Shown: positions 26,236-35,295 of the stretch, in pieces
Layout of the letters: the number at the start of each line of letters is the position of its first letter
How positions within the stretch are numbered: the first letter of the stretch is position 1
NCBI GenBank assembly: GCA_016936255.1
Contig: JAFGYE010000076.1
Coordinates: forward strand, 1 to 64,000
DNA from: Marinifilaceae bacterium
Lineage (GTDB): Bacteria > Bacteroidota > Bacteroidia > Bacteroidales > Marinifilaceae
Direction: 5' to 3'
DNA length: 64,000 nucleotides
Position numbers and translations under genes: made by a program
The notes under the pieces: generated by a model
Told to the model about the DNA's origin: nothing
Seen by the model: the letters and a program-made list of their open reading frames with translations, nothing else
Databases searched by the model: none

Positions 26236-28593
26236 ATGTTTCGATTCAAATTATCCTTTCTCTTTATTATTGGCATTTTAGCCATAAATATTCCATCTCA
26301 GGCACAATCGAGTGTCTCTGCAGATGCTAAAAAATATCAGAGCCTTGTAAAGATGGCAAATGTCAGCCATAAGGGTTTTATCAGTGTTCACATGAATGAT
26401 GATAAGCTATGGCTTGAAATTCCTGATAGCATAATGGGCAGAGATTTGTTAATTGGCAGTAGGATAGAAGAATTGAGCTCGACTAAAAGTGCTGTAGCCG
26501 GGCAAATGATGCACAATCCGATGATGGTACGGTTTAGTCAGGATAATAAGTCGGTGTATCTTCATTTAATGGATACTGAAAATCAGATGGATGATAAGGA
26601 TCCAATCAGTATTTCGTTTGACCGAAACAACATGCAAACTGTAATGCATGAATTTAAAATTGAAGCAAGAAATTTAGAAAATAATGCATCGGTAATTGAG
26701 GTTACAAAACTTTTTAATTCTCAAATTCCCGGAATCTCACCATTTGGAGGTACCAGCCTCGGAAAAGCAATAAGTGAAGTCACAAAAACAATTAATGCAA
26801 GGGCATACGCTGGCAATGTTGAAATTGTAACACAAATGGGATTTACTGGAAATCGTAATTCGTTTATGTGTTCTATGCACCGCTCAATTGTATTGCTTCC
26901 CAAAGAACCTATGCAGGCTCGTTTGTCAAGTCCGCAAATCGGTTACTACGATGAAGTAAAAAAAGAATTATCATCAGAATACATGGGTTCAAAATCCTAT
27001 ACATACATTAAACGATGGAGGTTAGAAGCCAAAAAAGAAGATGTGGAACGCCATAAAAACGGCGAATTGGTTGAACCTAAAAAGCCAATTGTTTTTTATG
27101 TAGACAACTCTATTCCTGAAAAATGGAAAGGATATATAAAAGCCGGTATTGAAGACTGGCAAAAGGCATTCGAAGCCATTGGCTTTAAAAATGCGATCAT
27201 CGCAAAAGATTATCCTGTTAACGACAGCCTTTTTTATGAGAATGACATAACAAATTCTTGTTTTAGATATGTAACGAGTGAAAAGGCAAATGCAATGGGA
27301 AACTCATGGATAGATCCTCGTTCAGGTGAAATTATTCAGGGAGATGTACTGTTTTACCACAACGTAATCTCGAAATTGTATCAATGGCGTTTTGCTCAAA
27401 CCGCAGCAAACGATTCAGCGATCCGTGGGGATAAAAATAAAATTGAAGAAAAAGTGATTGGAGATTTAATTCGTTATGCAGCCGCTCACGAAATCGGACA
27501 TACTTTAGGTTTAAAACACAATTACAGAGCATCCTATGCATATCCGGTAGATTCTTTGCGTTCTGCAACTTTCACGAAGAAGTACGGAACTGCGGCATCT
27601 ATTATGGATTACGCCCGAAACAATTATATTGCTCAACCAAATGATAAAGGAGTGAGTTTAACACCTCCTTTATTGGGTAGTTACGATTATTTTTCTATCA
27701 AATGGGCTTATCAACCAATTTATTCTGTATCAAATGCAGAGGATGAGGAAACTGTGCTAAATCAATGGATAGCTGATCGAAGCAAAGACGATATGTATTT
27801 GTTTGGAACTAAAAATGGCATGGGCGATGGTACTTTAGATCCATCGGTATTGACTGAATCCTTAGGCAATGATATAGTAAAAGCTGGAAAGTATGGCGTT
27901 GCAAACACAAAAGTGATTATGAAAAATCTGATCGAGTGGACTGCTGCTGAAAATGATTCTGATCGTGACCTGGATACAATGTATGCTGCTGTGATAAAGC
28001 AATACAATCAATATTTTAAACACGCCGAAGCTATGTTGGGCGGTATGTATGAGTACAATACAATCAATGAAACTCATCCCGAAAAATACGATGCTGTAAG
28101 CAGAGAAAAACAAAAGGAAGCGCTTGCCTTTATTATGGATGAATTGCTGACACAGTACGATTGGATGAATACTGCTGATTTTACTGCAAGTATGGGTTCA
28201 TTAGATCAGGAAATCATGCAATCACAAGGGAAAGTGATAATGGGACTGATAGATAGAGCCGTATTGGTACGAATGTTTACCTGCTCTAATATGTCTTCCG
28301 ATCCGTATCATATAAGTGAGTATTTGTCCGATATTACAGAGAAGCTTTTCGAAGTTTCCAATAGAAAACAGAGTACGAATTGGATGAGAAATATGCAATC
28401 GGAGTACGTAAAAGCTTTGCTAAAACTGTTGGATAAAAATAGTATTGATGGAGGACACGCTTTTAATAACCTTGTTATGGCTGATATAAAAGCAGAATTA
28501 AGCACGATTGAAACTCTTGTAGACAAAAAAGCTGAAAAGGGAAATGAATCTGTAAAGAAACATTTTTTATACCTGAAGTATATTTTGCAGTAA
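26236..28593 (+). CDS. Secreted zinc metzincin protease of the DUF5117/DUF5118 type
   Basis: A 785-residue secreted protein with a signal peptide (about 1-23, ending SQAQ). The catalytic core is HEIGHTLGLKH (His418, Glu419, His422, His428), followed by the metzincin Met-turn SIMDY at Met457. The length and flanking regions match the large Bacteroidota DUF5117-type proteases. It would act in the periplasm or outside the cell on proteins, feeding the SusC/SusD pair. It follows the Calx-beta gene after 89 bp. Confidence 0.88.
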   Translation: MFRFKLSFLFIIGILAINIPSQAQSSVSADAKKYQSLVKMANVSHKGFISVHMNDDKLWLEIPDSIMGRDLLIGSRIEELSSTKSAVAGQMMHNPMMVRFSQDNKSVYLHLMDTENQMDDKDPISISFDRNNMQTVMHEFKIEARNLENNASVIEVTKLFNSQIPGISPFGGTSLGKAISEVTKTINARAYAGNVEIVTQMGFTGNRNSFMCSMHRSIVLLPKEPMQARLSSPQIGYYDEVKKELSSEYMGSKSYTYIKRWRLEAKKEDVERHKNGELVEPKKPIVFYVDNSIPEKWKGYIKAGIEDWQKAFEAIGFKNAIIAKDYPVNDSLFYENDITNSCFRYVTSEKANAMGNSWIDPRSGEIIQGDVLFYHNVISKLYQWRFAQTAANDSAIRGDKNKIEEKVIGDLIRYAAAHEIGHTLGLKHNYRASYAYPVDSLRSATFTKKYGTAASIMDYARNNYIAQPNDKGVSLTPPLLGSYDYFSIKWAYQPIYSVSNAEDEETVLNQWIADRSKDDMYLFGTKNGMGDGTLDPSVLTESLGNDIVKAGKYGVANTKVIMKNLIEWTAAENDSDRDLDTMYAAVIKQYNQYFKHAEAMLGGMYEYNTINETHPEKYDAVSREKQKEALAFIMDELLTQYDWMNTADFTASMGSLDQEIMQSQGKVIMGLIDRAVLVRMFTCSNMSSDPYHISEYLSDITEKLFEVSNRKQSTNWMRNMQSEYVKALLKLLDKNSIDGGHAFNNLVMADIKAELSTIETLVDKKAEKGNESVKKHFLYLKYILQ

Positions 28594-28642
28594 GACAATG
28601 TTCATAGGATAGAATAATAAATCTGAACATATTTATTGATAA

Positions 28643-28665
28643 TTGGCAGACTACTAGTTTGCCAA
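28643..28665 (+). repeat. Small hairpin upstream of the S46 peptidase
   Basis: TTGGCAGAC and GTTTGCCAA form a stem of about 8 bp with a TACTA loop, 28 bp before the peptidase start. It overlaps the leader and may act on translation or mRNA stability. Confidence 0.35.
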
Positions 28666-28692
28666 ACTGGAAACCTACAACTAAATACTAAA

Positions 28693-30852
28693 ATGCTTAG
28701 ACTAAAATTATTGATTATTTGTCTGGTCTTATTTGTTGCTTCGGCAAAGGCTGACGAAGGAATGTGGATTCCTTCCTTGTTAAAGAAATACAATATCAAA
28801 GACATGAAAAAGGCAGGTTTTAAACTTTCTGCCGAAGATGTATATGACATAAATAAAATATGTTTGAAGGATGCTGTTGTTGGTTTGGCGCGGGAAGATA
28901 ATCCGACTGCTTTTTCAGGAAGTGGTTCTTTTATTTCTGAAACAGGATTGGTGTTAACCAATCATCATACAGCGGTTTCTTTTTTGCATACACACTGCAG
29001 CGAGGAGCATAATTATTTACGAGATGGTTTCTATGCGCAAACTAAAGAAGATGAGCTTCCTGCAAAAGGATTAATTCTTGCCCGATTGGTTCGCATGCAG
29101 GATGTTAGCGAAGACTTACTAAAAGAAACAGAAGATCTCAATGAATCGGAGAAAAGTAAGCTCATGAACGCAAGAGGTAAGCAGATTGTACAAAATGCTG
29201 AAGAGGGAAACCATTATACCGCAAAAATTCAGTCGTATTTTGGTGGAACCCAAATGTTGCTGCAGGTTTACGAAGTTTATCATGATGTAAGAATTGTTGC
29301 CATGCCTCCTTTGTCTTTGGGGAAATTTGGTGGCGAAACCGATAATTGGGTTTGGCCTCGTCAATCTGCCGATTTTGCAATTTTAAGAGTCTATGGGAAT
29401 TCCAACAATGAATCATTGAAATACTCAATTACCAATGAGCCAATTCAGCCAGTCAATCATTTGGAGTTATCGCTAAAAGGGTATAAGGAAGGAGATTTTG
29501 CTATGGTATATGGATTTCCGGGTAGCACAAAGCAATATCTTACCTCCAAAGCCATTCAGCAAGTTGCTGATGTGAAAAATCTTCACGGAATAAAAATTCG
29601 CGATGCTAAAATGGAAATCATTAACGAAGCCATGAGTAAGAATGAGGATTTATGGTTAAAGTATTCTGATATCATGGCAAAAACATCGAACAATTTATTG
29701 CGTTGGAAGGCCGAGTCGAAAGGGATTGAGAAGTTGGATTTAGTGAACCTGAAGAAAGAGGAAGAAAAGAAGTTTGATGCATGGGTGAATTCTTCGGAAG
29801 AATTAAAGAAGAAATACGCCGATGTTATTCCGGGAATTGAATCTTGTGTGGCTCGTTTGGATACCATTGAGAAGTTGAATTTATATGTGTTTGAAGCAGG
29901 AATTAATGGCGGGAACTTTGTGTCTTTTACCGGTAAATTCGATATGCTGAATGCAATTTGTTCCAGAAAGAATGTGAATGAGGATAAATTGAATAGGGAA
30001 TTGAGAAAGCTGCGTGTTGAAATATCGAATTTTTACAATGCTTTTGATATGGAAACAGAAAAGAAATTTTTGAAGAAATTCGTTCGTTTGTATGATGAAA
30101 ATGTTGGAGATAAGTACAAGCCAACGCCAATTGTCGAAGCACGAAAAAAGTACAATGGTGACTTCAATAAGTTCATCGATGAAGCTTTTAATGAATCTGT
30201 TTTTTCCTCAAAAGAAAAGATAAATGAATTCATAAAGTATTTCACTAAGGAAGATGTGAGCAAAATAGAGAGCGATCCAGTTTTTAAATTGTGTCTGAGT
30301 TATTTCTTAATCAACAAGGATATGGTAATGATGCCTCGCACCGAAATAAGAAAAGAATACGGAATCTACCATAGCAAATACCTGCGAGCACTAAAGGAAA
30401 TGAATGAAGGAGAGAAAATGATTGCAGATGCTAACCGTAGTCTTCGGGTATCCTATGGGAATATTAAAGGAATTACTGATGAAGGAATAGAATATCCGTT
30501 TGTGTCAAGTTTAAATGATTTGATTGAAAAGAATAAAAAAGATTCAAAAATTTATGCTGTGCCAAGTGGATATGCAGAAGCTTGTGCAAGAGCGGTGAAG
30601 GAATCAAAGCATCCAATTTCAACTTGTTTCATTAGTAATTGTCATACTACAGGAGGAAATTCAGGAAGCGCTGTTTTAGATGCAAAAGGAAGATTGATTG
30701 GTCTGAATTTCGATAGTGCAGGAAACGGATTGGTTGGCGATTACAAATTCATGCCTGAGTTAACACGTCAAATTTCGGTTGACATTCGTTACGTACGTTT
30801 TGTGTTGGAACATCAGCTAAAAGCAAATGCTTTATTGGAAGAGTGGCAGTAA
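28693..30852 (+). CDS. S46-family dipeptidyl-peptidase (DPP7/DPP11 type)
   Basis: A 719-residue periplasmic serine exopeptidase that removes dipeptides from peptide N-termini. A signal peptide (about 1-19) is followed by the trypsin-like catalytic histidine in LTNHHTA (His91-His92) and the nucleophile Ser657 in TTGGNSGSAVL. Residue 675, exactly 18 after the serine and matching the S1-specificity site (Gly in DPP7, Arg in DPP11), is Ser here. Start ATG 28693 gives a proper signal peptide; the upstream in-frame ATG at 28636 does not. Follows the metzincin gene and would trim imported peptides. Confidence 0.9.
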   Translation: MLRLKLLIICLVLFVASAKADEGMWIPSLLKKYNIKDMKKAGFKLSAEDVYDINKICLKDAVVGLAREDNPTAFSGSGSFISETGLVLTNHHTAVSFLHTHCSEEHNYLRDGFYAQTKEDELPAKGLILARLVRMQDVSEDLLKETEDLNESEKSKLMNARGKQIVQNAEEGNHYTAKIQSYFGGTQMLLQVYEVYHDVRIVAMPPLSLGKFGGETDNWVWPRQSADFAILRVYGNSNNESLKYSITNEPIQPVNHLELSLKGYKEGDFAMVYGFPGSTKQYLTSKAIQQVADVKNLHGIKIRDAKMEIINEAMSKNEDLWLKYSDIMAKTSNNLLRWKAESKGIEKLDLVNLKKEEEKKFDAWVNSSEELKKKYADVIPGIESCVARLDTIEKLNLYVFEAGINGGNFVSFTGKFDMLNAICSRKNVNEDKLNRELRKLRVEISNFYNAFDMETEKKFLKKFVRLYDENVGDKYKPTPIVEARKKYNGDFNKFIDEAFNESVFSSKEKINEFIKYFTKEDVSKIESDPVFKLCLSYFLINKDMVMMPRTEIRKEYGIYHSKYLRALKEMNEGEKMIADANRSLRVSYGNIKGITDEGIEYPFVSSLNDLIEKNKKDSKIYAVPSGYAEACARAVKESKHPISTCFISNCHTTGGNSGSAVLDAKGRLIGLNFDSAGNGLVGDYKFMPELTRQISVDIRYVRFVLEHQLKANALLEEWQ

Positions 30853-30988
30853 GAAAAATTCAAGGAGCAAGCTCCAAGGAACAAGACCTGACAGCGTTTT
30901 TTTTAACCCGTCAGTGTCTAAGGAAGACAAGGAATAAGTTGCAAGAATAAAGGAGAAAGTAACAAGAAATAAAGTAAAATATACAAAT
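30853..30988. other. Purine-rich spacer with imperfect AAGGAnCAAG repeats
   Basis: The spacer contains AAGGAGCAAG, AAGGAACAAG and AAGGAAGACAAGGAATAAG, a GGAGC/GCTCC hairpin near 30881 and an eight-T run at 30898-30905. The T-run could end transcription of the peptidase gene; the purine repeats are low complexity. Confidence 0.4.
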
Positions 30989-31816
30989 ATGAAAGGTTCA
31001 CGATTAGTTATTGGAATGCTCTTATTTTTTACGGCTTGTAATTCATACAATCATGAACAGTATATTGCAAAATTTAAGGCTAATGTTGATGCGGAAATTG
31101 ACAATTATACAATTGGTGAATTTGATTCTTTAATGATTGCGAACAGAAGCAAGGAAACTCTTGAGAGATTAAAAGCTGAAAAGATTGCTGTTGATCGGTT
31201 TTATGCCGATAACTATTCCTGGTATCAGTTGGGGAAAAACTTGATATTAACACCCCAAAAAGCAAAAGAAGAATCAATAAAATATGGATTTGAACGTCCG
31301 TATTATTTTTTGGAGTTTCTTAAGTGCGATTCGGTTGTTAGTCCTTCTAAAGATGAGGTGATAAAAGGAGTCAAGGATCGGTTGTTTGCTAAATACAATC
31401 AGGATTCTGTTCTTGTTTTCAGGAGTTCGGCCAAGGAATTATTTGCTGCAGTTCATAAGTGTGAGCGGTCAAAATATTTTTTCTTTATCAATGTAGATTT
31501 TGAAAAGGTGAATCATTTGTCAGACAAGCAAAAGAAGGTTGTTGCTCAAATGACGCAATGTGGACTCAATCGATTAAAGGAAAAAGTGGAAGTGAAAGAT
31601 CAAACTTACTATTTGACAATTTCGAGTGGTGAGGAGATTGGAATTTCTGAATCGATTTTTACGATAGGAAAAAATATTTATCTAAAATTAAATGAGCAAT
31701 TGGCAAAAACAAATCCTGAATTTGTTACAAATACAAACCTTTCAACTAAAAAATCAAGATATAATATTCGTACATGGGAGGACGCATGGAGATTGTATCA
31801 ATTGTACGGCAAGTAA
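30989..31816 (+). CDS. Hypothetical lipoprotein
   Basis: A 275-residue lipoprotein (MLLFFTACNSYN, lipid Cys17) not assigned to a family. After a helical, charged N-terminal half comes a more structured region (FFFINVDFEKVNHLSDKQKKV...) and a basic end. There are no obvious catalytic motifs. It lies between the S46 and M16 peptidase genes on the same strand, and may be an envelope partner. Inverted repeats downstream suggest its transcript ends before 31950. Confidence 0.6.
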   Translation: MKGSRLVIGMLLFFTACNSYNHEQYIAKFKANVDAEIDNYTIGEFDSLMIANRSKETLERLKAEKIAVDRFYADNYSWYQLGKNLILTPQKAKEESIKYGFERPYYFLEFLKCDSVVSPSKDEVIKGVKDRLFAKYNQDSVLVFRSSAKELFAAVHKCERSKYFFFINVDFEKVNHLSDKQKKVVAQMTQCGLNRLKEKVEVKDQTYYLTISSGEEIGISESIFTIGKNIYLKLNEQLAKTNPEFVTNTNLSTKKSRYNIRTWEDAWRLYQLYGK

Positions 31817-31879
31817 GAAGCATCATTTAAGCGAACTTGCTTGTGTTATATAAAAATCAAACTATTAGTTAGTGGTTGT

Positions 31880-31949
31880 AATGCAGAGAAACCATAGGTT
31901 TTTTTAGTTAGTAGAGTGGCTAAATACTGATGTTTCTCTGCGTTATTTT
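31880..31949 (+). terminator. Long-loop inverted repeat, possible terminator
   Basis: AATGCAGAGAAAC (31880-31892) pairs with GTTTCTCTGCGTT (31932-31944), 13 bp with one G-U pair, followed by ATTTTTG. The 39-nt loop contains TTTTTTT. It probably ends the lipoprotein transcript. Confidence 0.55.
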
Positions 31950-32019
31950 TGTAAGCCGAAATGTGAATCTGTTTAAGCGAATGAATTAGAAACAGGTAAA
32001 ATTTAGATAAAAGTAATTG

Positions 32020-32229
32020 ATGAGTGATTATACGATTTATGGAATTTTATACTCTTGTCCTGCAGGCGAGAGAAATATGGAATGCCCAATAAAGTCATTG
32101 GATCATCTCTCTTTTTACGATAAGATAGAGTGGATTGACGGCTTGAAGATGGAGGAAAGGCAGGCAATTAACCAGGAACATTGGTTTTGTTCCTCTAAAA
32201 GGAAAAATAAAATAAAAGATATTGATTAA
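32020..32229 (+). CDS. Small protein with CPAGER...CP motif
   Basis: A 69-residue protein. The pattern YSCPAGERNMECPIKSLDHLSF, then KIEWIDGLKMEERQAI and a final HWFCSSKR, resembles small Cys-containing proteins I have seen elsewhere in Bacteroidota. Cys residues near 13, 22 and 57 could bind metal, but no function is known. ATG 32020 is favoured over TTG 32017. It precedes the M16 protease by 43 bp and may be co-transcribed. Confidence 0.6.
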   Translation: MSDYTIYGILYSCPAGERNMECPIKSLDHLSFYDKIEWIDGLKMEERQAINQEHWFCSSKRKNKIKDID

Positions 32230-32272
32230 TCTCAGGCACACTGGATAAGTGTCGACGCCAAAAAATAAGAAG

Positions 32273-35074
32273 ATGATACATAAATTAGCAATAGTGTTTG
32301 CAGCACTAATTTTACAGTTTAGTGCAGGCTTTGCCCAATATACAACTACAATACCTTTAAATGAAAACGTACGTTATGGGAAGTTGCAAAATGGCATGAG
32401 TTATTACATACTTCACAACGAAGAGCCTAAAGACAGGGCTAGCTTTTATTTTGTACAGAATGTAGGTGCAATACTCGAGGAGGATAATCAAAATGGATTG
32501 GCTCATTTTCTGGAACACATGGCTTTTAATGGAACACAAAATTTTCCTGATAAAGAAATCATCAATTATCTGGAAAGGTATGGTGTTAAGTTTGGTTATA
32601 ATATCAATGCCTATACATCTCAGGATGAAACAGTCTATAATATTAGTGATGTCCCGGTTGCCAACAGTGGACTTCTGGATTCTTGTTTGCTTGTATTGCA
32701 CGATTGGTCGGGATACATTAGCTTGAACGAAAATGAAATTGATTCGGAGCGGGGAGTCATTCGTGAAGAGTGGCGCACACGCAGAAATGTGCGAAAGAGA
32801 TTAATGGATCAAACATCTCCTTTTACTTATTATGGATCGAAATATGCCAGGCGCGATGTTATTGGCGATTTGGATGTGATCAATAATTTTTCGCATCAAA
32901 CACTTCGTGATTATTACCACAAGTGGTATCGTCCCGATTTGCAGGCTGTTGTAGTAGTTGGAGATTTAGAAGTGGAAGAATTGGAGCATAAAGTGAAGAC
33001 TTTGTTTTCAGGCATTCCTTTGCAGGAAAATGCTGCACCTAGACTCTATGAAGAGATTCCCAATCACAAAGAGGCTCTTTTTTGCCGGGCAAAAGACAAA
33101 GAAGCTAATTCCAAGGAGATAAGTTTGTACTACAAAAAGGATATTTTTAAAGAAAAAGACGAAAAATATCAGAGAAGTAATTTTGTTCAATCTCTGTATT
33201 CATCGATGTTAATGAATCGTTTTAGCGAGTTACTGCAGGACACCAGTGCCGCAAACTTATCCATGCAGGCAGGTTTCGCTTCTTTGGGACGTCTTCGTTC
33301 AGCATTTTATTTACGCATTTTGCCTAAAGAGAATCAAACAGCTAAGGCTTTTACTCAGTTGATGATGGAAGTTGAACGAGTGAATCGTTATGGTTTTTCT
33401 GCTTCGGAATTGGAACGCACTAAAAAAGAATGGTTACGAAGCTACGAGAGTTACTATATCGAGCGGGCAAAAATCAGTAATGATCAGTGGGCGAAAAAAC
33501 TGCAGCAATATTTTCTAAAGGCAGAACCACTTACCAGCATCGAAGTAGAGTGTGAGACAGCTAAAACAATAATTACTCAAATTAGTTTGGCAGAAATTAA
33601 TACCATGGCAAAAACTTTGTTGACAAGCGAAAATAGAGTAATGACGGTAACTGGTCCGGAAAAAGAAGAAACAGAATATCTTGCAGAAGAAGATTTTGAT
33701 GAAATTATTTCACAGGTTTCGAAAGCAAATATTGAAGACTATAAAGATGATGCAGGAGAAAATGCTTTGATTTCAGATTCTCTTGTTAGCGGAGAGCTAA
33801 CTGGTCATTTTCAGATTAAAAACACTTCTGCCAAAGGATATGTGTTGAGTAATGGCATTCGTTTTATTCTTTTGCCAACTGATTTTAACAAAGATGAGAT
33901 CAGTATGAATGCATTTAGTTTTGGAGGAACCTCTCTTTTGCCGCAATCAGACTTAGTTTCTGCCGATTTTGCAGTTGCTTTAGTTGGCGATTCCGGATTG
34001 GGTGAATTTAGTGCTATTCAGTTGCGTAAAAAGCTGGCTGGCAAACTGGTAAGTGTTTCTCCATATTTGGGTACATACAGTGAGGGAATGAAGGCGACAA
34101 GCTCGGTAGTCGATTTGGAAACCATGATGCAATTGGTTTGGCTTCATTTTTCTCAGCCTCGTTTTGATGAATCGGCTTTTGAAAATCAGCGATCATATCA
34201 TCAGAACTTATTAACAAATATGAAAGCTGATAATAGCAAAGCATTTCAGGATTCGGTAAGTATGAGTACCACAAATCATCATCCGCGTGTGCTTCTTTTT
34301 AACGAAAAGTTTATGGAAGGAATGGATTTTGAAAAGGTTCAGGCTATTTATCGTGATCGTTTTGCCAATGCAGGTGATTTCACTTTTGTTTTTGTTGGAA
34401 ATATAAATGAAAAGAAAGCCTTACCATTGCTGAAAAAATATTTGGGCAGTTTGACTACAAAAGCATCTCATGAAAAATTTGTAAACCATGATATTCGTGC
34501 TCCGAAAGGAAAATTTGAGAATGCTTTTGTACGCGAAATGGAAACACCGAAAGCAACAGTATATTACGAGCTAAATGGGGAAATGCCTTACACGGCAAAA
34601 AATCGCCTGATGGTAAAAATGATTTGTGAGTTGCTAAATAAACGTTACCTGGAAACAGTTCGGGAATCGGAGGGAGGAAGTTATGGCGTATCCGTTCGTC
34701 CGTCTATTTCAAAAATCCCATACGAAAACTTTAAAATTAAAATCAGTTTCGATTGCGATCCGCAAAAGGAAGAACGCCTGAGTGCAATTATAATTCAACA
34801 AATGGATCAATTGGTAAAACAAGGGCCAGTTAGTACCGATTTGGAAAGCATCAGGCAAAATATGCTCAAAAAAAGAAGCGAAAATGAAATTACCAATCGT
34901 TTTTGGCAGGGAAATCTTGTTCACAGCCTAATGAGTGGCGAAGAAATTATGACTGGTGAGGAATATTGTAAAATGCTTGAAGGAGTCACAGATAAGCAAG
35001 TACAGAAATTTGCTAAAAAAATCTTTAAAATAGCCGATGTAGTGAAAGTGACTATGACTCCTGAAAAGAAATAA
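32273..35074 (+). CDS. M16-family zinc protease (two-domain pitrilysin type)
   Basis: A 933-residue secreted protein. A signal peptide (about 1-21) precedes the catalytic M16 domain with inverted zinc motif HFLEH (His78, Glu81, His82) and the distal Glu in SERGVIREEW near 158. A second, inactive M16-like half follows, from about 480. Such proteins digest peptides in the periplasm. The ATG at 32273 gives a normal signal; the upstream GTG at 32249 would add eight polar residues. It probably trims peptides imported by the nearby SusCD/TonB systems. A terminator follows. Confidence 0.92.
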   Translation: MIHKLAIVFAALILQFSAGFAQYTTTIPLNENVRYGKLQNGMSYYILHNEEPKDRASFYFVQNVGAILEEDNQNGLAHFLEHMAFNGTQNFPDKEIINYLERYGVKFGYNINAYTSQDETVYNISDVPVANSGLLDSCLLVLHDWSGYISLNENEIDSERGVIREEWRTRRNVRKRLMDQTSPFTYYGSKYARRDVIGDLDVINNFSHQTLRDYYHKWYRPDLQAVVVVGDLEVEELEHKVKTLFSGIPLQENAAPRLYEEIPNHKEALFCRAKDKEANSKEISLYYKKDIFKEKDEKYQRSNFVQSLYSSMLMNRFSELLQDTSAANLSMQAGFASLGRLRSAFYLRILPKENQTAKAFTQLMMEVERVNRYGFSASELERTKKEWLRSYESYYIERAKISNDQWAKKLQQYFLKAEPLTSIEVECETAKTIITQISLAEINTMAKTLLTSENRVMTVTGPEKEETEYLAEEDFDEIISQVSKANIEDYKDDAGENALISDSLVSGELTGHFQIKNTSAKGYVLSNGIRFILLPTDFNKDEISMNAFSFGGTSLLPQSDLVSADFAVALVGDSGLGEFSAIQLRKKLAGKLVSVSPYLGTYSEGMKATSSVVDLETMMQLVWLHFSQPRFDESAFENQRSYHQNLLTNMKADNSKAFQDSVSMSTTNHHPRVLLFNEKFMEGMDFEKVQAIYRDRFANAGDFTFVFVGNINEKKALPLLKKYLGSLTTKASHEKFVNHDIRAPKGKFENAFVREMETPKATVYYELNGEMPYTAKNRLMVKMICELLNKRYLETVRESEGGSYGVSVRPSISKIPYENFKIKISFDCDPQKEERLSAIIIQQMDQLVKQGPVSTDLESIRQNMLKKRSENEITNRFWQGNLVHSLMSGEEIMTGEEYCKMLEGVTDKQVQKFAKKIFKIADVVKVTMTPEKK

Positions 35075-35096
35075 ATTATTGTAATTGAATATAGAG

Positions 35097-35132
35097 TGAG
35101 GGCTTCATTAATTTTGAAGTCCTCATTTTTTT
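35097..35132 (+). terminator. Terminator of the M16 protease
   Basis: TGAGGGCTTCA pairs with TGAAGTCCTCA (11 bp with one G-U), then seven T residues, 22 bp after the stop codon. Confidence 0.88.
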
Positions 35133-35227
35133 ATTCTAACTAAATGTTTCCATATTCTGAAGGATTGAGATAAAACTTATATCTTAGGATTATGATCGTC
35201 ATTGGAAAAGGAATTCTTTGCCGGTTG

Positions 35228-35251
35228 CAAACAAAGTACAGTATTTGTTTG
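35228..35251 (+). promoter_or_regulatory. Inverted-repeat operator candidate upstream of the TonB receptor
   Basis: CAAACAAA-gtacagta-TTTGTTTG is a perfect 8-bp inverted repeat with an 8-bp spacer, ending 44 bp before the receptor's start codon. It could be bound by a dimeric regulator; which is unknown. Confidence 0.4.
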
Positions 35252-35295
35252 TTATGATAATAAGGGTTGATAACCATCTGCAATTTTTTTAAGAA

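Noticed and set aside
30853-30988. Satellite or mobile repeat in the purine-rich spacer
   Set aside because: Units are too short and irregular to separate from low-complexity DNA.
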